A stretch of 32,466 nucleotides of DNA from Bacteroidota bacterium (GCA_007694165.1 RECE01000191.1:1-32466), one strand, 5' to 3'; positions 1 through 10,004 are shown, counted from the stretch's first letter. Numbers and translations: made by a program. The notes: generated by a model not told the origin, from the sequence alone.

Positions 1-2923
1 TATTGTCCTGCACGGTGATGGTTTGGGTGTGAACGATTGCATTGTTGCAATTGTCAGTGGCGGTCCATGTGCGGGTGAGGGTGTATGCGTTTTCGCAGGT
101 TCCTGCGGTTACTGCCTCGTTGAAAGAAATCTGCACATCCGTATCGCAATTGTCGGTTGCGGCAATGTCTGTAGGTATTTCGGGAATTGCATTGCACTCT
201 ACGGTAATATCAGTGGGCATGGTCTGGCTCCAAACGGGTGCGGTAGTGTCTTCTATAGTGATAATCTGGGTGTGGATGGTTTGATTGCCAGCCTGATCAG
301 TGGTTGTCCAGGTCCGGGTAATCAGATAATTACCTGTGCAAGATCCTTCTGTTATTTGCTCAGAAAAAATTACCTCAAGAGGGTTATTGCAAAAGTCCGT
401 TGCATTTACTGTTTCGGGGGCAACAGGGACATTGTCGCAAGAAACGGTAACGTCACCTGGCATATCCTGATTCCACACCGGTGAAGTATTGTTCTTTTGT
501 ACCGTAAACTGATTGGTGTCTGCTGCTTCAGTTCCATAAGCGTCTGAGCCGGATACGGAAACATTGTTTACAAAACTTTCGCTGTCAAGGTTCTCCTGCG
601 TTACCAAATGTGTCAGATGATATACCCAGGTTTCATTGCGATTTAGTATGCCATTGCCATTATCGTCGCCTGATACATAAACAGGTTCACTTCCGGTGTC
701 AGGAGTGGAAAAATTTATTTCATCAATGGCGACATTGCCTTCATTTTTCACGCGTATTTCCAACAGAACCTCATCGCTTTCTACACAGTACGTTGTTTGA
801 GTAGTTTCACTGTTAATAGATACCAGATTTTGGCTCAACTTAATATCGGGTTGAGAAATTGCTACACCAATGAGAACATTGCAAACAGCATCGCCCGCTT
901 CAAAAAGAGATACCGGTAATAGCGCAGGGGTGGAGGATTGAAAATAGCCAGCGGGTAAAGGTTCATTAAGTTTTAAAATATAGTTTCCTACTTTAGGTAC
1001 TTTGTAAGAAATATCCACAAAATTGATATTGGCACCGTCATTGTCTCCTCCGGATAAGGCTCTTATTCTTAACGTTGTATTATTGGAGATGTAATCTGTG
1101 ATGTCGATTTGCAATATCCCTGCAACATTGTTGTTTATGTTTAACAACTGAAAGTACGTGTCGCCTGAACCCGTATTTCTGGAGATTTCAACCGAGATGT
1201 CAGGATTGCTTCCAACACCAACATAATCTATAGTCAGTTCTGCATGGGTTGCTCCTGTAAGGTCTGCTCTTCTAGATGCCTGTGAATTACTGCTTTTTAA
1301 TCGTAACTGATTGCCTGCAAAAGTGACATTAGTTCTGCTCCAGTTTGCTTTCCAGTTATGACTGCCGTTGTTTCCAGATGCATTATTATTGGAAAATTCA
1401 TCCCTTACATTACGGGCATCAGTATGGGGAGTGAGGCTGAAAATAAACGATCCGTCAGTCTGGCTTTGCTCAGTTGCAACAAGAGGATCTGCCATGTCGA
1501 TTATCCCGTTGTTATTTAAATCATGATACAACTGGAGGGAGATGTCTGCCAGGCCTGGTTCACCGGTATCCAGGTTTCCGTTGGCGTTGAGGTCGTTAAA
1601 AACCCTTCCGAAAATATTGTTCATTCCGTCAGATGAATAGCAATCCATGCATAAATCGTCGGAAACATTAACTGTAATTGTGGCCATATTGGATTCCAGT
1701 CCAAAAGCATCCATGACTGTAAACTGAGTGGTTGAAGTGCCCTGGAATCCATCAGCAGGTAGGAATACGAGATTTTGTCTGTTTCTGTTATAGACATATG
1801 AGCCTTCTCCCGGGATTACAAGGGTATGTACATTCTCGTCTGTGGCAGGATTCAGGTCCAGGGAGTTGAGGTTGATGAAATTTAATGCTGTGCCATGGGC
1901 ATTAACATTGTTTACCAGGTTGATATCAACTGTTTGGTTGGTACAAGTAGCGGCGGTAATGTTATATGCCGTAGGAGGAGTGAGGGATGAGGTGTCGAAA
2001 GCGGTAATTCTCAGGTCCCTGATTTCGTGATAGTTGTTGCTTCCTCCTGTGCTTGAGGAAAACCCCAGTCGGAACGCTTCAGGAGGGATTTGGGTGTATG
2101 GAAAATCGGTGAGAATATTGTGGGTAACAGTAGGTGTACCCCCGGTGATGATATCCAGGTCTATGAAAAATCCTCCTGCATCATTTGGCTTGAGCCGGAT
2201 GACAACTTTGCGGTATCCGGGATTGGAGGGGTTGGTAATACGTGAATTGCCGCTCACATCTATGGTAAAGTTAAAGGGTGCCTGGGAAACCTGCACATGG
2301 GTAAGGTAGGGATAGTTATTGGGTGTGGCTGCATGTCCATTGCCAGCACCTCTTAGGGTAACACTTTGAGGGCGCTCACCGGGTCCTCCCTGCCTGTTTT
2401 CTGTAGGATTGGAGAAATTACCATATTCATCAAGACCTATCCCCAGGTAGGCTTTGCTAACACCAGGCAAATTGCCTGATCTTTGCGCATATCCCAATGA
2501 ACCGCCAAACCCCCCAATCTGGAAAGGATCGGCCTCGGCATCAAAAAGGAAAAAGGCGATACCATCGGCCCCGTTTCCTCCATAGGTAAAATACTCAAAT
2601 TCTATCTCCAGACCTGCACTGGGCAGTGCAATCCCACTGCTGTAAACAAAGCCTGTCTGATTATTGGCATTGCTGGTAAGCCTTAATACTCCGTTCCCTT
2701 CAGTATCGATTGCCGTCCCTGCTGTGAGAAATGCCGGATTGGGGTTGCCCCCAAAAAAGAATCCCTCTGCGGTAGAGTTGCGGAAACTCTCTTCAAAAGG
2801 GAGCTGAGCCTTAAGAGGATTCATTAGCATGAAAAAACATAGCAGCATTAACAGTTGCATGAGTATAAAAGAACTTATGACACTGGTTCTTTTGCTGGTT
2901 GTGATACCTGATGTCAAATTCAT
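1..2923 (-). CDS. Large secreted adhesin, L-type-lectin-like and HYR-type repeats (C-terminus outside window)
   Basis: The reading frame is open from ATG at 2923 to the window edge (974 codons), so the protein is larger. Residues 1-40 form a signal peptide with a hydrophobic core and a probable cut after LKAQ. Residues about 41-305 resemble a bacterial legume-type lectin domain (motifs ADGIAFFLFD, GGSLGYA, YLGIGLDEYGNF). A cadherin-like segment follows. Residues about 433-477 form an SdrB-like segment with calcium-type loops (DLNANGNLDTGE, DLNNNGIIDMAD). A beta-rich region then leads to a DUF11-like segment, about 671-750. From about residue 812 there are HYR-like repeats of about 82 residues, each with PVW, a Cys, ATD-x-C, GTC or GSC, and RTWT. 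The likely role is surface or secreted glycan binding and adhesion. A C-terminal sorting domain (type IX secretion) would be expected but is outside the window. A shorter start at 2860 is possible. Confidence 0.85.
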   Translation of the reverse strand, partial: MNLTSGITTSKRTSVISSFILMQLLMLLCFFMLMNPLKAQLPFEESFRNSTAEGFFFGGNPNPAFLTAGTAIDTEGNGVLRLTSNANNQTGFVYSSGIALPSAGLEIEFEYFTYGGNGADGIAFFLFDAEADPFQIGGFGGSLGYAQRSGNLPGVSKAYLGIGLDEYGNFSNPTENRQGGPGERPQSVTLRGAGNGHAATPNNYPYLTHVQVSQAPFNFTIDVSGNSRITNPSNPGYRKVVIRLKPNDAGGFFIDLDIITGGTPTVTHNILTDFPYTQIPPEAFRLGFSSSTGGSNNYHEIRDLRITAFDTSSLTPPTAYNITAATCTNQTVDINLVNNVNAHGTALNFINLNSLDLNPATDENVHTLVIPGEGSYVYNRNRQNLVFLPADGFQGTSTTQFTVMDAFGLESNMATITVNVSDDLCMDCYSSDGMNNIFGRVFNDLNANGNLDTGEPGLADISLQLYHDLNNNGIIDMADPLVATEQSQTDGSFIFSLTPHTDARNVRDEFSNNNASGNNGSHNWKANWSRTNVTFAGNQLRLKSSNSQASRRADLTGATHAELTIDYVGVGSNPDISVEISRNTGSGDTYFQLLNINNNVAGILQIDITDYISNNTTLRIRALSGGDNDGANINFVDISYKVPKVGNYILKLNEPLPAGYFQSSTPALLPVSLFEAGDAVCNVLIGVAISQPDIKLSQNLVSINSETTQTTYCVESDEVLLEIRVKNEGNVAIDEINFSTPDTGSEPVYVSGDDNGNGILNRNETWVYHLTHLVTQENLDSESFVNNVSVSGSDAYGTEAADTNQFTVQKNNTSPVWNQDMPGDVTVSCDNVPVAPETVNATDFCNNPLEVIFSEQITEGSCTGNYLITRTWTTTDQAGNQTIHTQIITIEDTTAPVWSQTMPTDITVECNAIPEIPTDIAATDNCDTDVQISFNEAVTAGTCENAYTLTRTWTATDNCNNAIVHTQTITVQDN

Positions 2924-3538
2924 GATGATAGCATCAGCACGATTTTCGGAAGAAAAATATGTGTTTTTCACTTCTATGGGTATTGGTTTTACTTTTTCCT
3001 TTTGTCTTTGTTTAAAAGTTTAGTCCGTGTAAACACGTAAAAAACGATAGGCAAATATACGTAAAGATTGTTAGATGTAACAACTTGTACAATTGTGAAA
3101 CGGTTTACAAAGCAATGAGTTATGGTAGTTTTCACCTGTTTTTGGGTGGGAAATCACTTGCAGTGATTTTACATTTTTTACCTGCTTACATCAACACAAA
3201 GGATCACCTGATTATTTAAAGAAAATGATAATCAGCTGATAATACGGTTGTTGCAAGATAGTAAAAATTTGTTGGTCGAAAAAAAACACCTGTTTGGGGG
3301 TGCAATAAAGGCTTTAACTCCAGTCTTGTAATCTTTAAAAGAATTATGAAAAATTAACAATATTGTTTTCAACATCGTCCCCGCAAAGGTCAAGTTTTGG
3401 GATTTGTTGTAAATATATTGCTAAAGCAGGGTAAAATCAATCGATCAAAAGTGTAAAAATGGCTCCAGGTTGGACATGGGGAAGGAGAAAGAAACAAAAA
3501 GAGGTTAGTGAGTCTGAGAGAAGCAGGATTAACAGTTG
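2924..3538. other. Non-coding gap between menC and the adhesin
   Basis: I see no convincing gene, and no remnant of menE, which often follows menC. The stretch is AT-rich. It holds the adhesin promoter, a perfect 8-bp hairpin with a 3-nt loop (AAATCACT 3151-3158 with AGTGATTT 3162-3169) followed by a T-rich run on the plus strand, and an 8-bp inverted repeat (CTGATTAT 3208-3215 with ATAATCAG 3228-3235). The motif CACCTGTTT occurs twice, near 3133 and 3287. No clear terminator for menC was found. Confidence 0.5.
3052..3083 (-). promoter_or_regulatory. Bacteroidetes-type promoter for the adhesin gene
   Basis: On the minus strand TATATTTG (3052-3059) matches the -7 consensus TAnnTTTG. A TTG at 3081-3083 lies 21 nt upstream, as expected for the -33 box. 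The predicted leader before the ATG at 2923 is about 120 nt. Confidence 0.6.
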
Positions 3539-4588
3539 TTAAAAGCTCTTCCAATACGCAGCGTCTGCCTCGCTTTTTTTTGCGTCGAAAAACAGGGTGG
3601 AATTTTGCAAATATAAAGAAGAGGGCAGGTTGTTGCTGAAAACTCCTCCGGTTCCCAGGCCTTGCACGTTATTGGGTTTTAAAGTATACACCCATTGGGC
3701 GATTGCACTCAACCCGATATTGGATTCCAGCGCAGAAGTGGCCCACCAGCCGGTATCGGTTGCTGTAGCAGCATCTATCCACTCTTTACTTTTTTCAAAC
3801 CCTCCCACAAGACTGGGCTTAAGGATGATATATTGGGGGCGTATGTACTCCAGGAGTCTTAGTTTCTCAACCGGGGAATGTATTCCGATAAGTTCTTCAT
3901 CCAGTGCAATGGGTATGGGAGGTTTTTCGCACAAGTTTGACATTTCATCCCACTGTCCGGGTTGGATGGGCTGTTCGATGGAGTGGATATGATAATCAGC
4001 CAGCCTTTCAAGTTTTTCCAAAGCATTTTCAGGAGAAAAAGCACCGTTGGCATCCAGTCTGATCTCTAAATCGGCAGTCGGAAAACGGGAACGAATGTTT
4101 TCAAGAAGGGAGATTTCTTCTTCAAAATCCAGGGCCCCCACTTTGAGTTTGAGTACTTTGAATCCCTGATCAAGTTTTTCTTGTATGCGTTGCTGCATTT
4201 TGTCAATGGATCCCATCCAGATCAATCCGTTAATGGGAATTCCTTCTTTCCCCCGGGTAAAGTCAGATGGAAACAAAACTCCACATGGGCTATGATTAAG
4301 GTCTTTTAGAGCCATTTCCAATCCAAACCTGACAGAAGGCCAGGTGTCAAGGGTTGATAATGGGGGCAGATTATCATGGTTGATCTGCCTGATAAGCGTA
4401 TCCAGATGTTCCTCGTAGTTGTTATCGTATTCAGGATTAAGACCGGGTATCACAGAACATTCGCCAACACCTGTTCGGTCTCCATCCTGCAAAATAAGGA
4501 ACCACGAAGGCTTCGTATACAAAGTACCCCGGGAGGTTTGCCCCGGGGTGATAAATTTCAGCTCTATTTTTTTTAAGAATGCTTCCAT
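3539..4588 (-). CDS. menC: o-Succinylbenzoate synthase
   Basis: This is an enolase-superfamily enzyme that dehydrates SHCHC to o-succinylbenzoate in menaquinone synthesis. The 349 residues carry the full catalytic set: the KxK pair K147/K149 in LKLKV, metal ligands D179 (LDANG), E205 (SIEQP) and D230 (ALDEE), and the second-face lysine K257 (LKPSLVGG). The N-terminal capping domain is present. The gene starts 14 bp after menA and is the last gene of the men operon in this window. The muconate-cycloisomerase fold is shared with dipeptide epimerases, but the context in a men operon settles the assignment. The usual partner menE is not adjacent. Confidence 0.93.
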   Translation of the reverse strand: MEAFLKKIELKFITPGQTSRGTLYTKPSWFLILQDGDRTGVGECSVIPGLNPEYDNNYEEHLDTLIRQINHDNLPPLSTLDTWPSVRFGLEMALKDLNHSPCGVLFPSDFTRGKEGIPINGLIWMGSIDKMQQRIQEKLDQGFKVLKLKVGALDFEEEISLLENIRSRFPTADLEIRLDANGAFSPENALEKLERLADYHIHSIEQPIQPGQWDEMSNLCEKPPIPIALDEELIGIHSPVEKLRLLEYIRPQYIILKPSLVGGFEKSKEWIDAATATDTGWWATSALESNIGLSAIAQWVYTLKPNNVQGLGTGGVFSNNLPSSLYLQNSTLFFDAKKSEADAAYWKSF

Positions 4589-4602
4589 TATATTTCAGAA
4601 GG

Positions 4603-5505
4603 TTATATAAGCATGCCTATTCCAAAAGTAACAACGAAAAGGAGCGTTGCAAGAGCAAGTCTTTTTAGTTCAGGATAAAGCTCCAGCGGATCTCTGTAAC
4701 GGAATACCGCTATTACATTGCGGTAAAACAATGGAAATGCCAGCAAAAACAGAAACTGGTATGCCGAATGGTAATTGAAAATGACGTATAGGGGGCCCAG
4801 GATGGCAGATACAATGATTAGTGCAAGATGATAGTATTTTGCACGCTGGTTGCCCATCCATACCACCAGTGTTTTTTTATTGGCTTTTTTGTCACTTTCA
4901 TAATCGCGTAGGTTGTTGAGATTCAATACGCCAGCACTCAGCAGACCAATGGCGGCTGCCGGCATAGCATGCCAGGGGTTGAATGTGCCGGTATGCAGGA
5001 AGTGGGTGCCCAGTACTCCCAGCAACCCGAAAAACAAAAACACCGAGATATCTCCAAAGCCCTTGTATCCATAAGGATTTTCCCCAACGGTATATTTAAT
5101 AGCAGCAACAATAGCGGTTAATCCAAACAGGAGAAACAGCAGGATAATGCCCGTATCCTTGCCACTCGCCCCAAACCCGACAAGCAGGAGACCGCTTGTT
5201 AAGGCCAGGATTATGTTGATGATAATCCCCTTCTTCATCTGCAATGGACTTATCTCACCGCTTTGCACTAATCTCCTCGGGCCAATACGTTCTTCATTAT
5301 CCGCACCACTGGCATGATCTCCATAATCATTGGCCAGATTCGACAAGACCTGAAGCAAGAGTGTGGTGGTAGTGGCAAGGATAAAAATACTCCACCTGAA
5401 TCCACTCTCAGACCATGCAAGAAAACTCCCCATGAGAGGGCTTGCCAGAGCCAGAGGCAAAGTCTTGAGTCTTGCCGCCTCTATCCAGGGTTGTATTTTT
5501 TTCAT
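4603..5505 (-). CDS. menA: 1,4-Dihydroxy-2-naphthoate polyprenyltransferase
   Basis: This is a UbiA-family integral membrane prenyltransferase that attaches the polyprenyl tail to DHNA, giving demethylmenaquinone. The 300 residues are mostly hydrophobic helices. Both aspartate-rich motifs that bind Mg-diphosphate are visible: the first around N59-D69 (NDYGDHASGAD) and the second at D201-D205 (RDYESD). The phrase LARLKTLPLAL-like near the N-terminus (residues 11-20) is typical of MenA. The gene lies between menB and menC; the gap of 107 bp before it, after menB, is the largest in the operon. UbiA proteins can also make other lipids, including digeranylgeranylglyceryl phosphate, but the operon context points to MenA. 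Confidence 0.93.
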   Translation of the reverse strand: MKKIQPWIEAARLKTLPLALASPLMGSFLAWSESGFRWSIFILATTTTLLLQVLSNLANDYGDHASGADNEERIGPRRLVQSGEISPLQMKKGIIINIILALTSGLLLVGFGASGKDTGIILLFLLFGLTAIVAAIKYTVGENPYGYKGFGDISVFLFFGLLGVLGTHFLHTGTFNPWHAMPAAAIGLLSAGVLNLNNLRDYESDKKANKKTLVVWMGNQRAKYYHLALIIVSAILGPLYVIFNYHSAYQFLFLLAFPLFYRNVIAVFRYRDPLELYPELKRLALATLLFVVTFGIGMLI

Positions 5506-5612
5506 TGAAGAGAAGTTGTTTAAAGTTTGTAATATGCTTGCCAGTTGAGTGTTATGTTGGGTGGTCTTCTTTTTATTCTATGCTGTAATTTCCTGTACAG
5601 AGAAGAGCTGAT

Positions 5613-6437
5613 TTACGGAAACCTGGGGTATTTCTTAAAGTCAGGATCGCGTTTTTCCAGAAATGCATGCTTGCCTTCCTGGGCTTCTTCGGTTAGATAG
5701 TAAAGAAGGGTGGCATTGCCTGCCAGCTCCTGGATTCCTGCCTGACCGTCGAGTTCAGCATTCAGCCCCACCTTGATCATGCGCAAAGCCAGCGGACTGC
5801 GTTTCATCATCTTTTTGCACCATTCCACGGTGGTATCTTCCAGCTGATCCAAAGAGACTACCTTGTTGACCATGCCCATTTCACGGGCTTCTTCAGCACT
5901 GTATTGATCGCATAGGAACCAAATTTCCCGTGCTTTTTTCTGTCCTACATGCCTGGCCAGGTAAGAGGACCCAAAGCCTGCATCAAAGCTGCCCACCTTT
6001 GGGCCGGTCTGGCCAAAGATAGCATTGTCAGAAGCAATGGTAAGGTCGCATACTACATGCAATACATGGCCGCCTCCAATGGCATAACCATTCACCATAG
6101 CAATGACAGGCTTGGGCAATGAGCGAATCTGTTTCTGAAGGTCAAGTACATTCAAACGGGGTACACCATCTTTCCCTACATAGCCACCAATGTTTTTTAC
6201 ATTTTGGTCTCCACCACTGCAAAAAGCTTTATCTCCCTCACCGGTAATGATAACCGTGAAAATATCATCATTTTCTCTGCATATCACCATAGCGTCTTTC
6301 ATTTCCTCTATGGTGTCAGGAGTAAATGCATTGTAATACCGGGGTCGGTTGATGGTAATCTTTGCAATGCCCTCAAAAAAATCAAATTTTATCTCGCTGT
6401 ATTCTTTTAGTGTTGTCCAGTTTCTTTTTGTGCTCAT
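5613..6437 (-). CDS. menB: 1,4-Dihydroxy-2-naphthoyl-CoA synthase
   Basis: This crotonase-superfamily enzyme closes the ring of o-succinylbenzoyl-CoA to DHNA-CoA. The length of 274 residues is normal. The oxyanion-hole region [11 protein letters not shown] (around 117-127), the [14 protein letters not shown] block (141-154, with D152) and the C-terminal ending KYPRFP are diagnostic. Q143, G145 and W173 match the residues that bind bicarbonate in E. coli-type (type I) MenB, so the enzyme is probably bicarbonate-dependent. Its ATG overlaps the menD stop codon by 4 bp (ATGA), which suggests translational coupling. Confidence 0.96.
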   Translation of the reverse strand: MSTKRNWTTLKEYSEIKFDFFEGIAKITINRPRYYNAFTPDTIEEMKDAMVICRENDDIFTVIITGEGDKAFCSGGDQNVKNIGGYVGKDGVPRLNVLDLQKQIRSLPKPVIAMVNGYAIGGGHVLHVVCDLTIASDNAIFGQTGPKVGSFDAGFGSSYLARHVGQKKAREIWFLCDQYSAEEAREMGMVNKVVSLDQLEDTTVEWCKKMMKRSPLALRMIKVGLNAELDGQAGIQELAGNATLLYYLTEEAQEGKHAFLEKRDPDFKKYPRFP

Positions 6438-8149
6438 TTGTTTTGAGAAATAAATTGATAATACTGTTTGAATGTTTTGGCCGATAGCTCGCCCGTGGTT
6501 TGTATATGCAAAACAGACGGGCGCTGGTTTGGTTTAAAAAAGTCGATTAAAATTTCTTTCAGATCTTTGTTGTTATCTGCTTTGAAGTATTCAACCCCAA
6601 AAGCCTCACAAAGTTTATCAACTTTTACCTGGTGCGGTGTCTCAAAAAAATGCCGGATGGGATTGATGACAGGAGACGTGTTGATGAGTTTGAAAATATT
6701 GCCCCCTTCATTGTCCATAATGATTACCCGCAGGTTGCTTGTCAGCCTGTTGTTCCACAGCGCATTGGAGTCGTAAATAAAGGCTAAATCACCTACCAGG
6801 GCGATGTTGAGTTTTTCGCTGGCCATAGCCGCTCCTGCTACAGTAGAAACACAACCGTCAATTCCTGATGTGCCCCTGTTGGAAAAGTAGTTTATTTTTT
6901 TTTGGGTGGGAAAAAGCTGTGAATATCTTACGGGTGTGCTGTTGGCAAGGTGAAGATTGCAGTTTTCTGGCAGATGATCAAAAATGGTTTTGTAAGCAGC
7001 AAGATCCGTAAATGGGATTTTCTCAACAAACCGGGTGTGTATATCTGTTAAATGTTGTGCAACTTGCTTTGCCAATTCCGGGTATTGGGTGTCTCCGGTT
7101 TTGTCGGTAGCCATTGTGCTGAAGAAATCCACCGGCTCAATTCCAATGCTTCGGTTGAGAGACTGGAATGTATCTGTAAAAGAGATGTTGGGGGAAATGT
7201 GCCAATGCTCAGCGGGTTTGTGTGCCCTGAGGTATTTTTTAAGCCGTTTGGAAACTACCGGGCCTCCAATGGAAATAAGAAGGTGAGGACGAAAGTCATC
7301 TTTTTGCTCTTCGCTCAATGATGCGATGAAGATGTCGGGGGTGTCAATGCTGCCTTCAATCTTGAGATTTGAGAGGTTTTCGTTAATAACGACCGCCTGC
7401 TTATGGGTTATGACGGATTCAAGGATTTCAGAAAGCCCCGGGTCTTCATAAGACATGCCGCAGAGTATCAGTTTTTTTTCAAATGATTGCCATAGCTTTT
7501 TCAGGGATGAAGTTTGCTGCTGCGAAAGCACCGGGGTGCCATAAAGGGCTTTTATTACCGGGGGTGGCTCTGTTACTTCCGGCAACGGGTCATAAAGGGG
7601 TTCTCTGAGAGGAACATTGATATGGACAGGCCCTGGTGCACCCGATGTTGCATAGTTAATCACTTCTGATACTTTTCGCCTGAATAACCATAGGTCTTCG
7701 TCCTTTTCTGTTTCCACTGGAACTTCCAGAGAATCTTTGATGAAATTGGCAAACAATCCATTTTGCCTTATGGTTTGTCCATCATTCTGATCAATCCATT
7801 CTGCCGGGCGATCTGCTGTGATGGCAATCAGTGGAACCTTAAGGTAGTATGCTTCTGCAAGTGCAGGCGCATAATTGACCATTGCAGTGCCCGAAGTACA
7901 GACAAGCACCACCGGTTTTTTTAGCTGCTGTGCTAACCCCAGGGCATAATAGCCTGCTGACCGTTCGTCGGTGATGCTGATACTTTTTATGTCCGAAAAA
8001 GTGGCAAATGCAATTGTCAGGGGGGCATTTCTGGAGCCAGGTGAGATGATGACATACTCAACACCATGGGCATGGCATAAATAGGGCAGTTCGCTTATTC
8101 CCCTTCTGATTGACGGCATAGCTTTAATGGTCTTTGAGGGATTCAACAA
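6434..8149 (-). CDS. menD: SEPHCHC synthase (2-oxoglutarate decarboxylating)
   Basis: This is a thiamine-diphosphate enzyme that condenses 2-oxoglutarate-derived succinic semialdehyde with isochorismate, the first committed step of menaquinone synthesis. The 571 residues show the N-terminal [10 protein letters not shown] motif (35-44), [11 protein letters not shown] with the cofactor-activating glutamate E62, [14 protein letters not shown] (87-100), and the C-terminal ThDP/Mg site NRGTSGIDG (424-432), GDLAF (453-457) and DNEGGNIF (479-486). The gene overlaps the end of menF by 26 bp and the start of menB by 4 bp, so it sits in the middle of a tightly packed operon. Confidence 0.95.
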   Translation of the reverse strand: MLNPSKTIKAMPSIRRGISELPYLCHAHGVEYVIISPGSRNAPLTIAFATFSDIKSISITDERSAGYYALGLAQQLKKPVVLVCTSGTAMVNYAPALAEAYYLKVPLIAITADRPAEWIDQNDGQTIRQNGLFANFIKDSLEVPVETEKDEDLWLFRRKVSEVINYATSGAPGPVHINVPLREPLYDPLPEVTEPPPVIKALYGTPVLSQQQTSSLKKLWQSFEKKLILCGMSYEDPGLSEILESVITHKQAVVINENLSNLKIEGSIDTPDIFIASLSEEQKDDFRPHLLISIGGPVVSKRLKKYLRAHKPAEHWHISPNISFTDTFQSLNRSIGIEPVDFFSTMATDKTGDTQYPELAKQVAQHLTDIHTRFVEKIPFTDLAAYKTIFDHLPENCNLHLANSTPVRYSQLFPTQKKINYFSNRGTSGIDGCVSTVAGAAMASEKLNIALVGDLAFIYDSNALWNNRLTSNLRVIIMDNEGGNIFKLINTSPVINPIRHFFETPHQVKVDKLCEAFGVEYFKADNNKDLKEILIDFFKPNQRPSVLHIQTTGELSAKTFKQYYQFISQNK

Positions 8150-9278
8150 CAGACTTCATGGTATTCATTTTGTTCAGGGTTTCTTCCCACTCCTTCTCTG
8201 CTTCTGATCCCATGGTAATACCTGCCCCCAGGTAATATTCGAGTTTTTGCCCAACGGCTTTCATGGAACGCAAATTCACATAAATATTCCATTCTCCTTT
8301 CATGTTCATCGGCCCAAGGAAACCTGAGTAATACTCTCGGCGGTGTTTTTCGATACCTGCGATCAGCTGCATGGAAGCACTCTTAGGCAGCCCGCAAACC
8401 GATGGGGTAGGGTGCAATTCCTCAAGAAATTCAGTCGTTTGTTCCCCGAGTTCAGTGGCGGGAAAACTAAAGGTTGTTTTGAGGTGTTCTAAACTACCTG
8501 CGCCAAAAGTATAGGGCCCTTTTTTTTCAATATTCCGGATGTTTCTTTTCTGTAAAAGACGTTCAATATATTCTGTTACTATTAGTTGTTCGTCCAGTTC
8601 TTTCTCTCCCCACGGTTGCTTACTCCCCTTGAAATCAACCTTGCGTGTACCTGCCAGAGAAACTGTCGTGGCCCTATTGTCTTGAATCAAAAGCAGGGGT
8701 TCCGGAGTCGCTCCAAACCAAAGTCCCGTATCAGGAATGTAAATAGCAAAAACGAACGCTTCGGGATAGGCTTTATCCAGTGCATCAAAAAATGATGTTG
8801 AGTCAAAGTTTGCAGGTTTGTCTTCTCTTTGGGTGCGCGAAAGGACAAGTTTGGAAATGGTGTGTCCGGAAATAATACTTTTCACTTTCTCCACCTGATG
8901 CATAAATTCCTGCTTATCTGCGACATAATTGCTGGTGTAGGCCAGGGAAAAGTTTTGGGAGTCGGAAGAAGGGTTGACAACATTTAAAGTGGAGTCATCA
9001 TTGCGGGGTTCTGAGAACGTATCTCCTTCTACAACCAGGTCAGGCTTAATAATCCGAATGGGAATAACAGATTTATGGTCAAACGGGGCAAAGACAAATC
9101 CTGATTGTCCTTTCAAATCCTTTATGTCATGGATTCGCAGGGGAGCACTTTCCCACTGCAGAAGGGTAACAGGACCCGATGCTTTTGGCAAACGATAGGT
9201 GACAAAGGCAATGCCATTGTCCAGTGCCAGCCGATGAAGCTTTTGCAGGGTTATGGATTTTGTTGACAGGGTTTCCAT
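8124..9278 (-). CDS. menF: Isochorismate synthase
   Basis: This is a chorismate-binding-family enzyme (MenF/EntC/anthranilate synthase component I fold) that isomerises chorismate to isochorismate, the substrate of MenD. The 384 residues include the family blocks LAGTRK, ELDEQLIVTEYI, HLKTTFSF, LHPTPSVCGLPK and EYYSGFLGPM, and near the end YYLGAGITMGSEAEKEWEET, which carries the metal-binding acidic residues. The gene starts 6 bp after menI and overlaps menD by 26 bp. An EntC-type role in siderophore synthesis is unlikely because the whole neighbourhood is men genes. Confidence 0.93.
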   Translation of the reverse strand: METLSTKSITLQKLHRLALDNGIAFVTYRLPKASGPVTLLQWESAPLRIHDIKDLKGQSGFVFAPFDHKSVIPIRIIKPDLVVEGDTFSEPRNDDSTLNVVNPSSDSQNFSLAYTSNYVADKQEFMHQVEKVKSIISGHTISKLVLSRTQREDKPANFDSTSFFDALDKAYPEAFVFAIYIPDTGLWFGATPEPLLLIQDNRATTVSLAGTRKVDFKGSKQPWGEKELDEQLIVTEYIERLLQKRNIRNIEKKGPYTFGAGSLEHLKTTFSFPATELGEQTTEFLEELHPTPSVCGLPKSASMQLIAGIEKHRREYYSGFLGPMNMKGEWNIYVNLRSMKAVGQKLEYYLGAGITMGSEAEKEWEETLNKMNTMKSVVESLKDH

Positions 9279-9284
9279 CCTACT

Positions 9285-9692
9285 TTAAATTTTTTCAATG
9301 ATCATATTGGTGAGCCGGCAGACGGATATTTTTTTCCCTTCATCGTTGGTGATGAGAATATCCCATACGTGTGTTTTTGTGCCTTTATGAACCAGGGTTG
9401 CCACAGCATTTACCCATCCGCTGGTTGCCTGTCCAATATGATTGGCGGTCATTTGCATCCCCACAACATGGTATTTTTCATTGTCCACAATGCCAATAGA
9501 GGCTGCACTTCCAACAGTTTCGGCCAAAGCCAGGCTGGCTCCACCATGAAGGATGCCCATGGGTTGTTTTGTGCGGTTATCTACGGGCATACGAGCCTTG
9601 AGAAAGTCATTACCTGCTTCGGTAAATTCAATGCCCAGGTGTTCTACCAATGTGTTCTTGCAAAAGTCGTTCAGTTCACTGATAAGAGTCAT
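9285..9692 (-). CDS. menI: DHNA-CoA thioesterase (hotdog fold, YdiI/MenI type)
   Basis: This 135-residue protein has the PaaI/YdiI hotdog signature: GILHGGASLALAETVGS around residues 47-63, with the catalytic glutamate in the LAETVGS segment, followed by ANHIGQATSGWV and a final beta-strand CRLTNMII. The closest family I recognise is E. coli YdiI, which hydrolyses DHNA-CoA to DHNA. It is the first gene of the men operon and supplies the step between MenB and MenA, so the role is strongly supported by position. Small hotdog proteins can act on other aryl-CoA esters, so specificity is inferred. Confidence 0.87.
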   Translation of the reverse strand: MTLISELNDFCKNTLVEHLGIEFTEAGNDFLKARMPVDNRTKQPMGILHGGASLALAETVGSAASIGIVDNEKYHVVGMQMTANHIGQATSGWVNAVATLVHKGTKTHVWDILITNDEGKKISVCRLTNMIIEKI

Positions 9693-9711
9693 AATAAAAA
9701 ATTAATATGGG

Positions 9712-9719
9712 CAAAATTA
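9712..9719 (-). promoter_or_regulatory. Possible -7 box of the men operon
   Basis: TAATTTTG on the minus strand fits TAnnTTTG and lies 19 bp before the menI ATG. No clear TTG is found at the -33 distance, so this is weak. Confidence 0.3.
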
Positions 9720-9921
9720 CAATTTTTGCCGCCATAAAAAGTGTTTAGCTGCAGCTTTTAAGGATTTCAAATAAAAACTGGCTTTTTAATTGCTGCGCCT
9801 GCGATGTATTTGTTCAAATAACATTGAAAAAGGCAAAATGTTTGTTGGGCCGCAAGCTGATTTCGTAATGTTGTATGCATTAATTCGATTCTGTGTTTCC
9901 CTGATGTAACCGCTTCTTCAA

Positions 9922-9962
9922 AAAACACCCCATCATAGCAACAGGCCATTATGGGGTGTTTT
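9922..9962 (-). terminator. Intrinsic terminator downstream of the MFS gene
   Basis: A perfect 12-bp stem (AAAACACCCCAT 9922-9933 with ATGGGGTGTTTT 9951-9962) has a 17-nt loop, followed on the minus strand by a run of T. Confidence 0.75.
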
Positions 9963-9978
9963 GAGTAAGAAATCATTG

Positions 9979-10004
9979 CCGGACAATGAATAGACAATGT
10001 CCGG
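9979..10004. repeat. Small inverted repeat at the 3' end of the MFS gene
   Basis: CCGGACA (9979-9985) pairs with TGTCCGG (9998-10004), 10 bp beyond the MFS stop codon. It lacks a T run, and may protect the 3' end of the messenger or assist the terminator that follows. Confidence 0.4.

Noticed and set aside
9767-9997. Minus-strand open frame of 76 codons between the MFS gene and menI
   Set aside because: It runs through the MFS terminator stem, has no recognisable motif, and its composition is typical of chance frames.
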